This document shows, piece by piece, positions 25,821 to 35,707 of a DNA stretch of 64,000 nucleotides. This DNA is from Chryseolinea sp. H1M3-3 (lineage in GTDB: Bacteria > Bacteroidota > Bacteroidia > Cytophagales > Cyclobacteriaceae): NCBI RefSeq assembly GCF_029360725.1, contig NZ_JARKMY010000001.1, positions 1,610,804 through 1,674,803 of the forward strand, in the 5' to 3' direction. Numbering within the stretch: position 1 is the first letter of the stretch; every line of letters starts with the position of its first letter. A program made the translations under genes and the position numbers. Below the pieces are notes generated by a model. It saw only the letters and a list, made by a program, of their open reading frames with translations. It did no database searches and was not told the origin of the DNA.

Positions 25821-28028
25821 ATGCTTAGGTTTCTTTGGCCCTTCTTCTTGTTTTTGCCTGCCCCCATGATGGCACAATTTACTTATGTAATGGATCAAAA
25901 CATTGCGGTAAAAGATAAACAAGGGCGGGTGCTGACTATGCCCTGGGCTGGTGGTCTAAATGCGGCCCATTATAACACCATGGATTTAAACGGAGACGTA
26001 AAGGATGATCTGGTCATTTTTGACCGCATGGCCGATAAACTACTGACGTTCATCAATCAGGATAACAAGTACATTTACACGCCCGAGTATGAAGCATTTT
26101 TTCCAGACGATATTACAAACTGGCTTTTGTTGCGAGACTTTAACTGCGATGGCAAAAAAGATATTTTCACGGGCAATATTTTTGGGATAAAAGTTTTAAT
26201 GAACGTTACTGCCACAGGCGAGAGCATATCGTGGAAGCCATTTTCATTTGCAACGGGTTTCCCCGGTTCTAAAAGTGAAGTGTTGCTGACGAAAGGATTC
26301 TCTGGTAGAATCAATTTGCAGCTTCAGCCGGACGACCTTCCCGCGATCACGGATGCGGACGGCGATGGTGATCTAGACATTTTTAATGTCCGTTTTGTAG
26401 GACAAGGCACCCTGGAGTATCATCAAAATTTTAGTATGGAGCGTTATGGTACGTGCGACTCACTGGATTTTGAAAGGGTAACGCAAAAGTGGGGAAATTT
26501 CACTGAATGTGACTGTGCAGAATTTGCATTTAATGATGAAGACTGCGCACCTGTTGGTGGACGCACCAAACACCAGGGGGGGAAGAGCTTGTTGATGATC
26601 GATGTCGATGGCAATTCCAATCTGGATATTTTATTTTCTGAAGCTGAGTGCACCAACTTGTTTGTCTTAAAAAATGAAGGAACAACACAGCATCCCATAA
26701 TTAATTCACATAACACCTTCCCCGCGGCGACACCCATTGATTTCCATATTTTCCCTGCCGCTTTTTATGAAGACGTGGATTTTGACGGGATAAAAGATTT
26801 ACTTTCTATTCCCAATATTTTTTCTAAAACGATTGAAAGTCAAAGTGCCGATTTGAGTCATTCGAACTGGCTATATAAAAATAACGGGTCAAACACTTCT
26901 CCTGTTTTCAATTACGTTACAAACGCTTTTCTTCAGGATCAAATGATCGATGTTGGTGATAATGCTGTTCCGGCGTTTATCGATCATGATGGAGACGGCG
27001 ATCAGGATTTGTTCGTCAGTCATAATAATACGCCAACTGGTATTGCAACGGTAAGGTTATATGAAAACGTGGGTACACCTGATGCTCCTGCATTTTCATT
27101 GACCAATGAGGATGCCTTTGGGTTTTCCAACTTGACGTATTACAATCTTAAAATTCAGTTTGCGGACATCAACCGTGATTCCAAACGCGATCTTGTTTTC
27201 ACCGCCACAAGCCTGATCAATGGTCAGACGAAACTATATTTCATTCCTAATAAAAGTAGCTCCACCGTTGACTTGAATGGACAAGAGATTCAGGAGGTTA
27301 ATATCTCCATCCTTTCGTCGGAAAATGTTTCCGTTGTTGATGTGGACAGTGATGGATTTCACGATTTACTCATTGGAAAGAGCAATGGAGCCCTTCAGTA
27401 TTGGCGAAATCAAAAACAGGCTGAACCGTTGTCGTTTTCCCTGGCGGACGACACCTTCCTGGCGATCAACCCGAACGTTGTGCGTCAGAATATTACAAGT
27501 ACGTCGGCTGATTTGGACTCGGATGGAAAAATGGACTTAATCCTCGGTGATCAACACGGGGTGTTGAATATTCTTAGCAACTTCCGCGACGCTGTCGATA
27601 CAACCGGACAAATTTCTGATTTGATTTATAATAGCTTGACAAAGCAATATGAGTCCGGAAACTTAGGCGGGCGTCTCTGGCCAACAACAGCAAATATTTT
27701 TAATACCAGCAAACCGTCGATCATTGTCGGAAACGTGCTGGGGGGAATTCACATACTTCGAAATGATGAGGGAGAATCTTTACCGAAAGAGCCTGCCATA
27801 TCCATTTATCCGAATCCTGTATTCAAGGGCGAATATGTTACCATTGAAATAGATCGGGCCGCCACTGTGCAGGTTTTTAATGCCCTCGGCCAGGTAGTAA
27901 CGTCTGCCATAAAGCTTTATGGTAACGAAAAAAATATTTTAAAAACCCCATACCTGGGGGCCGGCGTATATTTGTTGAGATTCACAGCTTCGGGCAGATC
28001 CTTCGTGAAACGCCTCGTCATTTACTAA
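25821..28028 (+). CDS. secreted FG-GAP/VCBS repeat protein with type IX sorting domain
   Basis: A 735-residue exported protein. A signal peptide (about 1-19) is followed by repeated beta-propeller-like modules carrying calcium-loop motifs such as DADGDGDLDIF, DHDGDGDQDLF and DSDGFHDLL, typical of FG-GAP/VCBS repeats. The last 75 residues form a type A T9SS C-terminal domain (IYPNPVFKGEYVTIEI, then GVYLLRF and FVKRLVIY at the end). It should be secreted through the type IX system and attached at the cell surface. No enzyme domain is visible, so adhesion or binding is the likely role. Confidence 0.9.
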   Translation: MLRFLWPFFLFLPAPMMAQFTYVMDQNIAVKDKQGRVLTMPWAGGLNAAHYNTMDLNGDVKDDLVIFDRMADKLLTFINQDNKYIYTPEYEAFFPDDITNWLLLRDFNCDGKKDIFTGNIFGIKVLMNVTATGESISWKPFSFATGFPGSKSEVLLTKGFSGRINLQLQPDDLPAITDADGDGDLDIFNVRFVGQGTLEYHQNFSMERYGTCDSLDFERVTQKWGNFTECDCAEFAFNDEDCAPVGGRTKHQGGKSLLMIDVDGNSNLDILFSEAECTNLFVLKNEGTTQHPIINSHNTFPAATPIDFHIFPAAFYEDVDFDGIKDLLSIPNIFSKTIESQSADLSHSNWLYKNNGSNTSPVFNYVTNAFLQDQMIDVGDNAVPAFIDHDGDGDQDLFVSHNNTPTGIATVRLYENVGTPDAPAFSLTNEDAFGFSNLTYYNLKIQFADINRDSKRDLVFTATSLINGQTKLYFIPNKSSSTVDLNGQEIQEVNISILSSENVSVVDVDSDGFHDLLIGKSNGALQYWRNQKQAEPLSFSLADDTFLAINPNVVRQNITSTSADLDSDGKMDLILGDQHGVLNILSNFRDAVDTTGQISDLIYNSLTKQYESGNLGGRLWPTTANIFNTSKPSIIVGNVLGGIHILRNDEGESLPKEPAISIYPNPVFKGEYVTIEIDRAATVQVFNALGQVVTSAIKLYGNEKNILKTPYLGAGVYLLRFTASGRSFVKRLVIY

Positions 28029-28194
28029 CGGTTTTCGTGTCACCTTTCATAACCCCTACACTTCCGCTTTTTGTTCACGCAATACTTTTACCTAAGATTT
28101 AAAACCTATTTCAAATTTCTCGAATCCTGCCATCTTTGCACGGGTTTAACCACCCCACGATTTATCTAAAAAACTCTTCGAAAACTTCACACGC

Positions 28195-28842
28195 ATGGAT
28201 TATGCTTTTATATTCGACATGGACGGCGTCATTGTCGACAGTAACCCGACACATAAAATAGCCTTGAAACAATTTTGTAAGGAACACGGCTATGACCTTT
28301 CTGAAACCGATCTGCGGGAGAAAATTTACGGAAGAACAAATAAAGATTGGTTGTTGAATTTGTTTGGGGACCTTGATGAGCAAACCATAAAGAAATATGC
28401 CGAGGAGAAGGAAGCGCTGTTTCGAAGTTTATATTCCGATATTAAACCTGTCAGGGGTCTAATTGATTTTCTGAATGCGTTGGACACCCTCAACATAAGT
28501 CGGGCTATTGCTACTTCTGCGCCGCGCGCCAATGTTGACTTTACACTCGAAAAAACGAAGACGGAGCAATATTTCCCTACAATTCTTGATGATTCATTCG
28601 TTACCGAAGGGAAACCAAATCCGCAGATTTACCTCAAATCTGCGCAAGCATTAGGATTTAATCCTGCTAAGTGCATCGTTTTTGAAGACTCGCTTTCAGG
28701 CGTCAAGGCAGGTAAAAGGGCGGGATGTAAAGTAGTGGGTATTACTACCACGCATACGGCGGAAGAATTAAACGAAACAGACTTTATAATAGAACATTTT
28801 GAAGGTTTAGATCCTCAATCCTTGATTTCTCGACTTTATTAG
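28195..28842 (+). CDS. HAD family hydrolase, beta-phosphoglucomutase-like
   Basis: A 215-residue haloacid dehalogenase phosphatase with an alpha-helical cap (subfamily IA). Motif I is FDMDGVIVDSN (nucleophile Asp9, acid/base Asp11). Motif II is the TSAP segment, motif III includes the Lys of EGKPNPQIY, and motif IV is FEDSLSGVKAG. These fit phosphoglucomutase or sugar-phosphate phosphatase activity; the substrate cannot be fixed. A CATCTTTG element at 28131-28138 is a plausible promoter. Confidence 0.9.
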   Translation: MDYAFIFDMDGVIVDSNPTHKIALKQFCKEHGYDLSETDLREKIYGRTNKDWLLNLFGDLDEQTIKKYAEEKEALFRSLYSDIKPVRGLIDFLNALDTLNISRAIATSAPRANVDFTLEKTKTEQYFPTILDDSFVTEGKPNPQIYLKSAQALGFNPAKCIVFEDSLSGVKAGKRAGCKVVGITTTHTAEELNETDFIIEHFEGLDPQSLISRLY

Positions 28843-28872
28843 AGTTAAAGCAGGGATTATTTTAATATGGCG

Positions 28873-28903
28873 TTGGATTATTAAGTTGAGGTAGCGATAT
28901 TTG
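28873..28903 (+). promoter_or_regulatory. promoter of the rpmB-rpmG-DUF4295 operon
   Basis: TTG at 28873-28875, a 20-base spacer and GATATTTG at 28896-28903 match the Bacteroidota -33/-7 layout. It ends 43 bases before the rpmB start. Confidence 0.6.
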
Positions 28904-28946
28904 CAATCCGTTTTGAAAAACGGGGATTTTAAAACATTTACGAAGT

Positions 28947-29189
28947 ATGGCACGAGTTTGTCAAATAACAGGAAAGAGACCCCAGGTAGGGAACAATGTT
29001 TCTCACGCTAACAATAAGACAAAACGAAGATTCTTACCGAACCTTCAAAAAAAGCGTTTTTTCCTCCCAGAGGAAAATAAATGGATAACTTTAAAAGTAT
29101 CCACAAAAGGAATTAAGACTATCTCAAAATATGGCGTTTCAGCCGTATTGAAGGAAGCTAAGGCAAACGGATACCTGGTGTTGAAATAA
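28947..29189 (+). CDS. rpmB: 50S ribosomal protein L28
   Basis: An 80-residue large-subunit protein with the L28 start [29 protein letters not shown] compressed into the first 30 residues. It is the first gene of the phylum-conserved order rpmB-rpmG-DUF4295-ftsY; the L33 gene starts 15 bases after it ends. Confidence 0.97.
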   Translation: MARVCQITGKRPQVGNNVSHANNKTKRRFLPNLQKKRFFLPEENKWITLKVSTKGIKTISKYGVSAVLKEAKANGYLVLK

Positions 29190-29204
29190 AAAAGTAAAGG
29201 AATC

Positions 29205-29387
29205 ATGGCAAAAAAAGGTAATAGAATACAGGTGATTTTGGAGTGCACTGAGCACAAAAACACGAACATGCCAGGCATGAGCCGTTATATCACTACCAAA
29301 AACCGGAAAAATACAACTGAGCGGTTGGAATTGAAGAAGTACAATCCGATCTTGAAGAAATATACCGTACACAAAGAAATTAAATAA
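29205..29387 (+). CDS. rpmG: 50S ribosomal protein L33
   Basis: A 60-residue L33, recognisable from [14 protein letters not shown] and the C-terminal [18 protein letters not shown] region. Only one cysteine is present, so this is the zinc-free form lacking the paired CxxC motifs. It is followed 2 bases later by the DUF4295 gene. Confidence 0.97.
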   Translation: MAKKGNRIQVILECTEHKNTNMPGMSRYITTKNRKNTTERLELKKYNPILKKYTVHKEIK

Positions 29388-29389
29388 TT

Positions 29390-29545
29390 ATGGCAAAGAA
29401 AGTTGTTGCGTCCCTTAAGAAAACAGACGGAAAGAGCTTTGCAAAAGTGATCCGTGCTGTGAAGTCTGAAAAGACAGGTGCCTATACATTTAAAGAAGAA
29501 ATTGTACCTGCTGACTTGGTAAAAGAAACACTTGCTAAGAAGTAA
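29390..29545 (+). CDS. DUF4295 family small basic protein
   Basis: A 51-residue basic protein starting MAKKVVASLKKTDGKSFAKV. It belongs to the DUF4295 family, found almost only in Bacteroidota and nearly always between rpmG and ftsY, which points to a ribosome-associated role. The function is not established. It ends 20 bases before an intrinsic terminator. Confidence 0.9.
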   Translation: MAKKVVASLKKTDGKSFAKVIRAVKSEKTGAYTFKEEIVPADLVKETLAKK

Positions 29546-29564
29546 TCTGCTTCAAAAGAATTTG

Positions 29565-29592
29565 AAAAGTCCCCAAGAGGGACTTTTTTTGT
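29565..29592 (+). terminator. rho-independent terminator of the ribosomal operon
   Basis: AAAAGTCCC and GGGACTTTT form a 9-bp stem around a short loop, followed by a run of Ts. It separates the ribosomal genes from ftsY, though readthrough into ftsY is likely given the conserved gene order and the short gap. Confidence 0.8.
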
Positions 29593-29612
29593 TTTAAAAC
29601 AAATCTTCGGTT

Positions 29613-30572
29613 ATGGCAATATTCGGTAATCTGTTTTCCAAAGAAAAAAAGGAGACACTCGACAAAGGTCTTCAAAAATCAAAGGAAAGCTTCTTTGGCA
29701 AACTTGGAAAGGCTTTGGTGGGGAAGTCTACTGTCGATGATGAAGTGCTGGATAACCTGGAAGAGATATTAGTCACCTCAGATGTAGGCGTAAGCACCAC
29801 TTTAAAAATCATTGATCGAATCCAGCAACGTGTGGCCAGGGACAAATATTTGGGAACTTCGGAGTTGGACAAAATATTAAAAGAAGAAATTGCCGCTTTA
29901 CTTGCTGAAAACAATACCACCGACATCAGTGATTTTGATACGCCTGCGGATAAAAAACCGTACGTTATCATGGTGGTTGGGGTAAATGGTGTTGGAAAAA
30001 CAACAACCATTGGAAAACTGGCCGCACAGTTTAAGAAAAAAGGAAAAAAAGTTATGCTTGGTGCTGCGGATACATTTCGGGCCGCAGCTGTAGATCAACT
30101 CATTCTTTGGGGTGAACGTGTGGGTGTACCCGTGGTATCAAAAGGGATGAATACTGACCCATCAGCTGTTGCCTTTGATACAATCAAAGCGGGTGTCGAC
30201 CAGAACATGGACATTATCATCATTGACACCGCAGGCAGACTTCATACGAAAGTAAACTTAATGGCCGAGCTAACAAAGATCAAACGTGTGATGCAGAAAG
30301 TTATTCCTGATGCACCCCATGAAGTGTTGCTCGTATTGGATGGCAGCACTGGTCAAAATGCAATGATCCAGGCGACAGAATTTACAAAGGCCACTGAAGT
30401 AACTGCATTGGCTATCACCAAACTCGATGGCACTGCGAAAGGCGGTGTAGTTATCGGTATATCAGACGAGTTTAAAATTCCCGTCAGATACATTGGGGTC
30501 GGCGAGAAAGTAGATGATTTACAAACCTTCAACAAAGTCGAGTTTGTAGACTCATTGTTTAAGAAAAACTGA
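29613..30572 (+). CDS. ftsY: signal recognition particle receptor FtsY
   Basis: A 319-residue SRP GTPase that docks ribosome-nascent-chain complexes at the inner membrane. The N domain spans about 10-95 and the G domain about 100-318. It carries the P-loop GVNGVGKTTTIGKLA, DTFRAAAVDQL, the DTAGRL switch, TKLDGTAKGG and the GVGEKVDDL closing motif. The acidic A domain of E. coli FtsY is missing, as usual in this phylum. Confidence 0.97.
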   Translation: MAIFGNLFSKEKKETLDKGLQKSKESFFGKLGKALVGKSTVDDEVLDNLEEILVTSDVGVSTTLKIIDRIQQRVARDKYLGTSELDKILKEEIAALLAENNTTDISDFDTPADKKPYVIMVVGVNGVGKTTTIGKLAAQFKKKGKKVMLGAADTFRAAAVDQLILWGERVGVPVVSKGMNTDPSAVAFDTIKAGVDQNMDIIIIDTAGRLHTKVNLMAELTKIKRVMQKVIPDAPHEVLLVLDGSTGQNAMIQATEFTKATEVTALAITKLDGTAKGGVVIGISDEFKIPVRYIGVGEKVDDLQTFNKVEFVDSLFKKN

Positions 30573-30574
30573 AC

Positions 30575-31285
30575 TTATTTTTTGTCACGTACTATCACTG
30601 GTGGCTGCTTCCGCACTGGAATCCTGATAAAAATCTGATAGTTAAAACCCCAATAAGAATCTTTATTGGTGCGTCCATATCCAGGGACATCTGAAGGAAT
30701 AATGTTTTCGGTGTTATCATGTTTTAACCCAAACTTAAAACGCGCGGTATAACCCATCCATATCATTCGCCAGATTTTTACCCGTAACCCAGTCGTTAAT
30801 TCAAACCAGTGTGCATTGATGCCGCTATGAGCATATTCTAAATTTTCATAAGCGTCTGTGACATCGTTATAGGCAACCACATTTAAATTTTCAGAAAAAT
30901 TGGCTTTTCCATAGCGGGCGCCAAGGAAGAACATGTTTCGATCTAAATCTTTTAATAAGAAATTAACATCGACACCCACTCTCCAATACGTGCCGTCATT
31001 GGAATAATTGCCTGAATCACTTTTAAAAGTTCTTGCCCATGACCCATAGTCAAGAGCGAGATAATAACGGTAGAAATCTACATCAGCGTTTACCTCCCAT
31101 CCGCTAAAATTATCCTGGAACTGTGTTTTAAAAAGGCTTATTGCGTCTGTGCCGATGCGTATACCGGTAGGGATGTAACTGTGTTTCACCACCGAGTCGG
31201 CACGTACTGAATCGCTGCTCTGTGAAAAGCCGCTTATTGCCATTATCCACAGCAGGAATATGTTAATCAACCGTGATTTCAACAT
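30575..31285 (-). CDS. DUF6048 family outer-membrane beta-barrel protein
   Basis: A 236-residue exported protein with signal peptide at about 1-22 (ends SGFSQ) and alternating beta-strand pattern with aromatic ends (DFYRYYLALDYGSWA, WFELTTGLRVKIW). It matches the DUF6048 family of Bacteroidota. ATG at 31285 gives the signal peptide; the longer frame adds an implausible tail. It overlaps the end of the upstream DUF6452 gene by 23 bases, so the two lipoprotein/barrel genes are co-translated. Confidence 0.8.
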   Translation of the reverse strand: MLKSRLINIFLLWIMAISGFSQSSDSVRADSVVKHSYIPTGIRIGTDAISLFKTQFQDNFSGWEVNADVDFYRYYLALDYGSWARTFKSDSGNYSNDGTYWRVGVDVNFLLKDLDRNMFFLGARYGKANFSENLNVVAYNDVTDAYENLEYAHSGINAHWFELTTGLRVKIWRMIWMGYTARFKFGLKHDNTENIIPSDVPGYGRTNKDSYWGFNYQIFIRIPVRKQPPVIVRDKK

Positions 31286-32471
31286 TTGTTTCGGTTGGGA
31301 ATTGAAGGGTGGTACGAGTGGGCAGTACATTTATTTTTCCGATGTCTGTTACCTCGGCTATGTTGGTTATCACAGGGTTTTCGCAAGCATTGAAAGGCGT
31401 AAGTTCGGTTCTTGTATATCGAATGCTCAACGTATCGATGGTATCATCCTCATATTGGATATAAAATGTGGAAACATCGGATGCTAAATCCACAGGAAGA
31501 ACGACGCTGCTGCCCGAGTAGGGAGGCTTTATCAAATTTCCAGGGGCGTGATCAGCTGTAATGCTTTTAATGTTAACCACCTGTGTAGCCGTGCCCTTTT
31601 TAAAAGCTACCTGGAGCAAATTGGTCTTGGGGCAATCAAAAATACGGAGGTTTGCGACCTGTGGGTCCAGCAGCGATCTAACCGGTTCATCCAGTGCGTC
31701 AAGGCCGAAATTGATGGAATCAAAGGTATGCTCCCTAACCCGGAGATCGGTTACAAAAGTTTGTACGCCGCAGGCCTTATAGCGCTGTTCGGTTACAAGA
31801 GAATACCGCACGACCAAGGTATCTTGGGAAACATCGGTTTTAAATACATAGGCACTTTCATTTTCATTCAGGTTAACGGGTAGCTTCACAGTTGCGGATC
31901 TACCCGAAAACACAATATCCGAATAGTCCAAGGTTATCGATTCAAATGGATGACTTATGAAACTGCTTCGTGGGCTCGATATAATAATGCCATCGCTCCG
32001 CGCGAACAATTGATTAAAATTAAGAGTAAGCGTGTCGGTTTCTGGGCATCTGTATATTTCAATGTTTGTCCCAACTCCCTTTGTGGGTGTTGAATTGACG
32101 ATCCGAACTGAATCAAAATCATGGTCAAGTATTCGAAGGTCCGACAACTCAAAGCTTGACCCGCAGTCTTCCGATATGAATTGATTTTTTACCGTATACC
32201 CAAAAGCCAAAAAGTTTTTTTTATCGTTTTCGCCGTCAAAAATCAATACTCCCTCTTTTTCAAAATAATTAAGCTTGGCATTAAAGGATGTGATGATATT
32301 ATTTTCGCCTTCTTTGATGAAGTTTTTTAATAAAACAGAGTCGCCTTGTCCGGTTCCAATTACCCGGAAGGTAACACCCAAAACATCGTTGTGCAGTTGA
32401 AAACAGTCTGGTTCATCCAGGCAGGATGTTGCTAAAAGAAGAGAAAAAATGAACCAGCTAAGTTTTTTCAT
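31263..32471 (-). CDS. DUF6452-like lipoprotein with repeated modules
   Basis: A 402-residue protein with a lipoprotein signal (LLATSC, lipid-modified Cys at about residue 17). The first part resembles the DUF6452 family that accompanies DUF6048. The rest looks like repeated modules of about 110-120 residues: DLRILDHDFDSVRI with EIYRCPETDTLTLNF, then DLRVREHTFDSINF with RIFDCPKTNLLQVAF, and a third partial copy at the end. The usual family protein has one module, so this is an expanded form. The start ATG at 32471 replaces a TTG three codons earlier. Function is unknown; an outer-membrane complex with the DUF6048 barrel is likely. Confidence 0.7.
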   Translation of the reverse strand: MKKLSWFIFSLLLATSCLDEPDCFQLHNDVLGVTFRVIGTGQGDSVLLKNFIKEGENNIITSFNAKLNYFEKEGVLIFDGENDKKNFLAFGYTVKNQFISEDCGSSFELSDLRILDHDFDSVRIVNSTPTKGVGTNIEIYRCPETDTLTLNFNQLFARSDGIIISSPRSSFISHPFESITLDYSDIVFSGRSATVKLPVNLNENESAYVFKTDVSQDTLVVRYSLVTEQRYKACGVQTFVTDLRVREHTFDSINFGLDALDEPVRSLLDPQVANLRIFDCPKTNLLQVAFKKGTATQVVNIKSITADHAPGNLIKPPYSGSSVVLPVDLASDVSTFYIQYEDDTIDTLSIRYTRTELTPFNACENPVITNIAEVTDIGKINVLPTRTTLQFPTETNVEITVD

Positions 32472-32656
32472 TTCTATCAAATGATGTCTATCAATTCACT
32501 TACCCGTTGGTTTTTAGTGAAATATCTAACCACGCCTGTTAAATCAGTCCAAAACATGAAAAACATATTCGCTATGGCGATTCTTTGGCCGAAATTGCGG
32601 CTGTAAAGATAGGTTAACGCTCCGAAGGCCAAATTCTGTGCCCGTTTTATTTTTAG

Positions 32657-32664
32657 TATTTTTG
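32657..32664 (+). promoter_or_regulatory. -7 promoter element of rimO
   Basis: TATTTTTG matches the Bacteroidota TAnnTTTG consensus exactly and lies 20 bases before the TTG start codon. The -33 position 20 bases upstream reads TTC rather than TTG. Confidence 0.5.
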
Positions 32665-32684
32665 CGGCTTTAAAAGGATAGATT

Positions 32685-34004
32685 TTGAAGACCAAGGGAA
32701 ATAGGAGGAATAAGGTAAACATCGTTACGCTGGGATGTTCTAAAAACCTGGTGGATTCAGAGGTGCTTTTAACGCAACTCCGCGGTAATGGCATTGACGC
32801 CGTACATGAATCCAAAACAGACGATGCGAATGTCGTGGTGATTAACACTTGTGGCTTTATTGACAATGCGAAACAGGAATCCATCGATACAATTTTGCGC
32901 TATGTAGATGCAAAAGAAGAAGGAATCGTAGATAAGGTTTATGTTACCGGATGTTTGTCTCAACGGTATAAAGACGACCTGGAAAAAGAAATACCCAATG
33001 TGGATGCATGGTTCGGAACTCGGGATTTATCCCGAATGCTGAAAGTATTCAATGCCAATTATAAACAAGAACTGATTGGCGAACGGATTCTTACCAATCC
33101 GAGCCATTATGCATATTTAAAAATCTCTGAAGGATGTGACAGGCCTTGTTCGTTTTGTGCGATCCCGCTGATGCGGGGAGGGCATATTTCACGACCTATT
33201 GAAGAACTTGTTCTAGAGGCGAAAAATCTGGCCAAACAAGGAACAAAAGAATTATTGCTGATTGCTCAGGATTCCACTTATTACGGGCTTGATCTTTACA
33301 AGAAAAGAAATCTGGCTGAACTTCTTTTACGATTATCTGATGTTCCTGGAATTGAGTGGATCAGATTGCATTATGCCTTTCCTGCCGGTTTTCCTATGGA
33401 CGTTCTGGATGTAATGGCGGAACGTGGCAACATCTGCAACTACCTGGATATACCGCTTCAGCATGCTTCAAGTCGTATGCTCCAGTTAATGCGTCGGGGA
33501 ACTACACGCGAAAAAACAGAAGAGTTGCTGAATTCTATTCGTGCTAAAGTGCCAGGAATCGCCATTCGTACTACGATGATTGCCGGTCATCCGGGTGAGC
33601 GTGAACAAGATTTCGAAGAGTTATTAGATTTCGTCAAAAAATCACGGTTTGATCGATTGGGAGTGTTTACTTATTCACATGAAGACAATACACATTCTTA
33701 TACGATGCCGGACGATGTTGCTGAGGATGTGAAGCAGGAGCGTATGGAAGCAGTTATGGAGCTTCAGGAAAACATTTCGTTGGAACTGAATACAAAAAAG
33801 ATCGGACAGACCTTTAAAGTGTTGGTGGATCGGAAAGAAGGAGGAGTATTTGTCGGTCGGACAGAGTCAGATTCGCCTGAAGTTGACAATGAGGTAATTA
33901 TTAAGAGTGAAGAATATTTACGAATCGGAGACTTTGTAAATGTGACCATAACCGCAGCATCGGAATTTGATTTAACTGGTGAAGTAGCCGTTGTGCCCCA
34001 GTAA
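32685..34004 (+). CDS. rimO: ribosomal protein S12 methylthiotransferase RimO
   Basis: A 439-residue radical SAM enzyme that adds a methylthio group to the conserved Asp of ribosomal protein S12. The N-terminal UPF0004 domain binds an auxiliary cluster through C18, C56 and C90; the radical SAM cluster is C151-x3-C155-x2-C158 (EGCDRPCSFCAIP), followed by a C-terminal TRAM domain (about 375-439). The AFPAGFP and LDIPLQHAS segments are typical of RimO rather than MiaB. The start is TTG at 32685; no in-frame ATG lies before the essential C18. Confidence 0.96.
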   Translation: MKTKGNRRNKVNIVTLGCSKNLVDSEVLLTQLRGNGIDAVHESKTDDANVVVINTCGFIDNAKQESIDTILRYVDAKEEGIVDKVYVTGCLSQRYKDDLEKEIPNVDAWFGTRDLSRMLKVFNANYKQELIGERILTNPSHYAYLKISEGCDRPCSFCAIPLMRGGHISRPIEELVLEAKNLAKQGTKELLLIAQDSTYYGLDLYKKRNLAELLLRLSDVPGIEWIRLHYAFPAGFPMDVLDVMAERGNICNYLDIPLQHASSRMLQLMRRGTTREKTEELLNSIRAKVPGIAIRTTMIAGHPGEREQDFEELLDFVKKSRFDRLGVFTYSHEDNTHSYTMPDDVAEDVKQERMEAVMELQENISLELNTKKIGQTFKVLVDRKEGGVFVGRTESDSPEVDNEVIIKSEEYLRIGDFVNVTITAASEFDLTGEVAVVPQ

Positions 34005-34075
34005 GTCCTAACCTAATCTGATATTTGTCGTTATTGCGTTTATGGTTTTTAATATCTTCAATCTTTGTTCATACC

Positions 34076-35644
34076 ATGCAGCTTAATAAAATCACGCTGG
34101 CTGATACCCGTGCCTTCAGTCCTTTTTTTCTGGATTATATTGAGCAAAAAGAGTTATTAAAACCGTTCTATAACCGGTTCCCTTCCCTGGAGAATTTTAA
34201 AGATCAAATTGGTGAAAAATCCAGAGCCTTTCCCGATGCTAACCGCGAAGTCCTTGTAACGGCACTGCAAAAACAGTACGACGGAATCACCCTTTCAAAA
34301 CAGGTATCCGAAAATATTTCAGCGTTAAGCAGCAAAACAACATTTACCGTAACAACTGGGCATCAGTTAAACATTTTTACAGGTCCGCTATATTTTATTT
34401 TTAAGATCGTTACCGTAATCAACACCTGCAAAAAATTAAAAGCACAATATCCTGATTATAATTTTGTGCCCGTGTATTGGATGGCATCTGAAGATCATGA
34501 CTACGATGAAATAAAATATTTCAAGTTGTATGGAAAGAAGTATGTGTGGGAGACGGATCAGGCAGGCGCTGTTGGGAGGTTTCACACAAAAGGACTTGAT
34601 ACAATAGCCAATGAGTTACCAGGTGAAATAAAAATCTTTAAACAAGCGTATAGTAAGGGAAGGACCCTTAGCCAGGCCGTTACTTATTATGTAAATGAAT
34701 TGTTTGGAAGCGAAGGGTTGGTGGTATTGGACGCCGACGCCCACGGGTTGAAGATGTTGTTTCGTGATGTAATGGAAAAGGATATTCTCGGCCAGACATA
34801 TAAAGGAATTGTTGATCAGACAAATGGGAAGCTGCAGGATTTAGGATATAAAACGCAAGTCTATTGTCGAGATATAAACTTTTTTTACCTGGACAAAGGT
34901 CTTCGCAGTCGAATAGAAAAGCATGGGGATGAATTTAAAGTAATTGATACATCCCTTTCATTTACTTCAGACGAAATTAAAAGGCTTATAAAAGAAGAAC
35001 CGGAGAAGCTTAGCCCGAATGTTATTCTCCGTCCGTTGTATCAGGAATTTATTTTGCCGAACCTGGCCTATGTTGGTGGGCCGGCGGAAGTAATATATTG
35101 GCTACAACTGAAGGCAATGTTCGATCATGTGGGCACACCATTTCCAATTCTTATGCCCCGCAACTTTGGATTGATAATCGATCATGAGATCAACCGTAAA
35201 TTCTTAAAGACAGGACTGGAGCTAAAAGATTTATTCGAAGAGAAAAATTTCCTTTTCAATCACTGGCTGTTAAAACATTCTGTCAGGAACCTTACAGTAG
35301 GTGCCGAACGGACAGAGGTTAGTAAAATTTTCGATCAGCTTCAGGAACGAGCACTTTCAATGGATAAGTCGTTAGGACCTTTTGTAGCCGCACAAAGCCA
35401 ACGAACATTAAACAGCCTGGAAAAAATAGAACGCAAGATGATTCGTGCAGAGAAGCGGGTACATGCGGACAAATTCCGGCAGATAGAACACGTAAAAGAC
35501 TCATTGTTTCCTGGCGATGGCTTGCAAGAACGTTCAGATAACTTTCTCAATTTTTACTTGCAAGACCAGCACTTTATAGAAAAGCTCATTGATACATTCG
35601 ATCCCCTCGATTTTCAGTTTAATATCCTGCGTTATAATGCATAA
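34076..35644 (+). CDS. bshC: putative cysteine ligase BshC (bacillithiol synthesis)
   Basis: A 522-residue protein that adds cysteine to glucosaminyl-malate in the last step of bacillithiol synthesis. TVTTGHQLNIFTGPLYFIFK, YWMASEDHDYDEI and GGPAEVIYWLQLK are signature segments; a coiled-coil domain lies near the C-terminus (about 380-480). ATG at 34076 is used because the longer frame adds 17 hydrophobic residues absent from the family. bshA and bshB are not in the window. The following gene starts 63 bases on. Confidence 0.94.
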   Translation: MQLNKITLADTRAFSPFFLDYIEQKELLKPFYNRFPSLENFKDQIGEKSRAFPDANREVLVTALQKQYDGITLSKQVSENISALSSKTTFTVTTGHQLNIFTGPLYFIFKIVTVINTCKKLKAQYPDYNFVPVYWMASEDHDYDEIKYFKLYGKKYVWETDQAGAVGRFHTKGLDTIANELPGEIKIFKQAYSKGRTLSQAVTYYVNELFGSEGLVVLDADAHGLKMLFRDVMEKDILGQTYKGIVDQTNGKLQDLGYKTQVYCRDINFFYLDKGLRSRIEKHGDEFKVIDTSLSFTSDEIKRLIKEEPEKLSPNVILRPLYQEFILPNLAYVGGPAEVIYWLQLKAMFDHVGTPFPILMPRNFGLIIDHEINRKFLKTGLELKDLFEEKNFLFNHWLLKHSVRNLTVGAERTEVSKIFDQLQERALSMDKSLGPFVAAQSQRTLNSLEKIERKMIRAEKRVHADKFRQIEHVKDSLFPGDGLQERSDNFLNFYLQDQHFIEKLIDTFDPLDFQFNILRYNA

Positions 35645-35707
35645 TCAAAAATCGAGAACGCAAGAATGTATTTTTGGAAGAAAACTTATGGCTACTATAT
35701 TTGAGGC

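Noticed and set aside
32477..32884. 135-residue minus-strand ORF
   Set aside because: It is antisense to the start of rimO and has no family resemblance or upstream signals.
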